A stretch of 6,089 nucleotides of DNA, taken from contig CALEMZ010000443.1 of the NCBI GenBank assembly GCA_937910975.1, positions 1 through 6,089 of the forward strand, written 5' to 3'. The stretch comes from an uncultured Pseudorhodobacter sp. (lineage in GTDB: Bacteria; Pseudomonadota; Alphaproteobacteria; Rhodobacterales; Rhodobacteraceae). The notes beneath the pieces were generated by a model. That model searched no databases. It was not told where the DNA came from and saw nothing but the letters and a program-made list of their open reading frames with translations. The translations under genes and the position numbers were made by a program. This document shows, one piece after another, positions 5,983 through 6,089 of the stretch; the stretch's first letter is position 1, and every line of letters begins with the position of its first letter.

Positions 5983-6089
5983 CCGCACAAAACACCCGTC
6001 TCGGCATTTGGCTGATGATTGCTACTGTCTTTGTCTTTGCCGTGCAGGATGGCTTTTCGCGCTATCTTGGCGGGGCTTACAGCGTATTT
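5979..6089 (+). CDS. DMT superfamily (EamA-type) transporter, N-terminal fragment (runs off right edge)
   Basis: The first 37 codons are present: MTAQNTRLGIWLMIATVF, then a second hydrophobic stretch, a DGFSRYL turn and GGAYSVF. A short polar N-terminus, one hydrophobic helix (about residues 8-22) and the small-residue turn with an aromatic before the next segment are typical of the first helix of EamA/RhaT drug/metabolite transporters. These normally have ten helices in the inner membrane; substrates cannot be predicted. The ATG overlaps the mnmD TGA in an ATGA arrangement, so translation is probably coupled. A functional link to tRNA modification is not implied. Only about 12% of a typical 300-residue protein is visible, so the family call is moderate. 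Confidence 0.65.
   Translation, partial: MTAQNTRLGIWLMIATVFVFAVQDGFSRYLGGAYSVF

Overview
The window looks like ordinary chromosomal core DNA from an alphaproteobacterium, most likely of the Rhodobacterales (Rhodobacter/Roseobacter relatives). The basis is the high-GC coding sequence, a DapA-type N-terminus divergent from a soluble lytic transglycosylase, and a stand-alone MnmD methyltransferase beside a separate MnmC-like FAD oxidoreductase. The species cannot be named from the sequence alone. I see no phage, insertion sequence, CRISPR array, tRNA or rRNA.

Layout. Left edge (1-32, minus): the first 11 codons of dapA with a strong ribosome binding site. The 161-bp dapA/slt divergent region carries a possible dapA promoter, a perfect 12-bp palindrome and an unannotated 49-codon ORF whose stop overlaps the slt start as ATGA. 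From 194 to 2158 (plus) lies a complete 654-residue Slt70-type lytic transglycosylase with a signal peptide. It converges on a 549-residue thiamine-pyrophosphate enzyme of the acetolactate-synthase superfamily (2214-3863, minus), and a strong hairpin at 2175-2203 probably terminates both. A 336-bp AT-richer spacer (3864-4199) follows, in which I recognise no gene.

From 4200 to the right edge is a probable tRNA wobble-uridine modification locus. An FAD-dependent oxidoreductase resembling the C-terminal half of E. coli MnmC (4200-5240, minus) is divergent, across 52 bp, from MnmD (5293-5982, plus), which corresponds to the N-terminal half. Together they could perform the two steps that fused MnmC performs: cmnm5U34 to nm5U34, then nm5U34 to mnm5U34. 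A DMT/EamA-type membrane transporter begins at 5979, overlapping the mnmD stop by ATGA, and runs off the window.

The genes have separate jobs: lysine and cell-wall precursor synthesis (dapA), peptidoglycan turnover (slt), an unassigned ThDP reaction, tRNA modification and small-molecule transport. I found no convincing novel multi-gene system. The items most worth a second look are the small ORF coupled to slt, the unfused divergent MnmC halves, and the substrate of the ThDP enzyme, which lacks an acetolactate-synthase signature.
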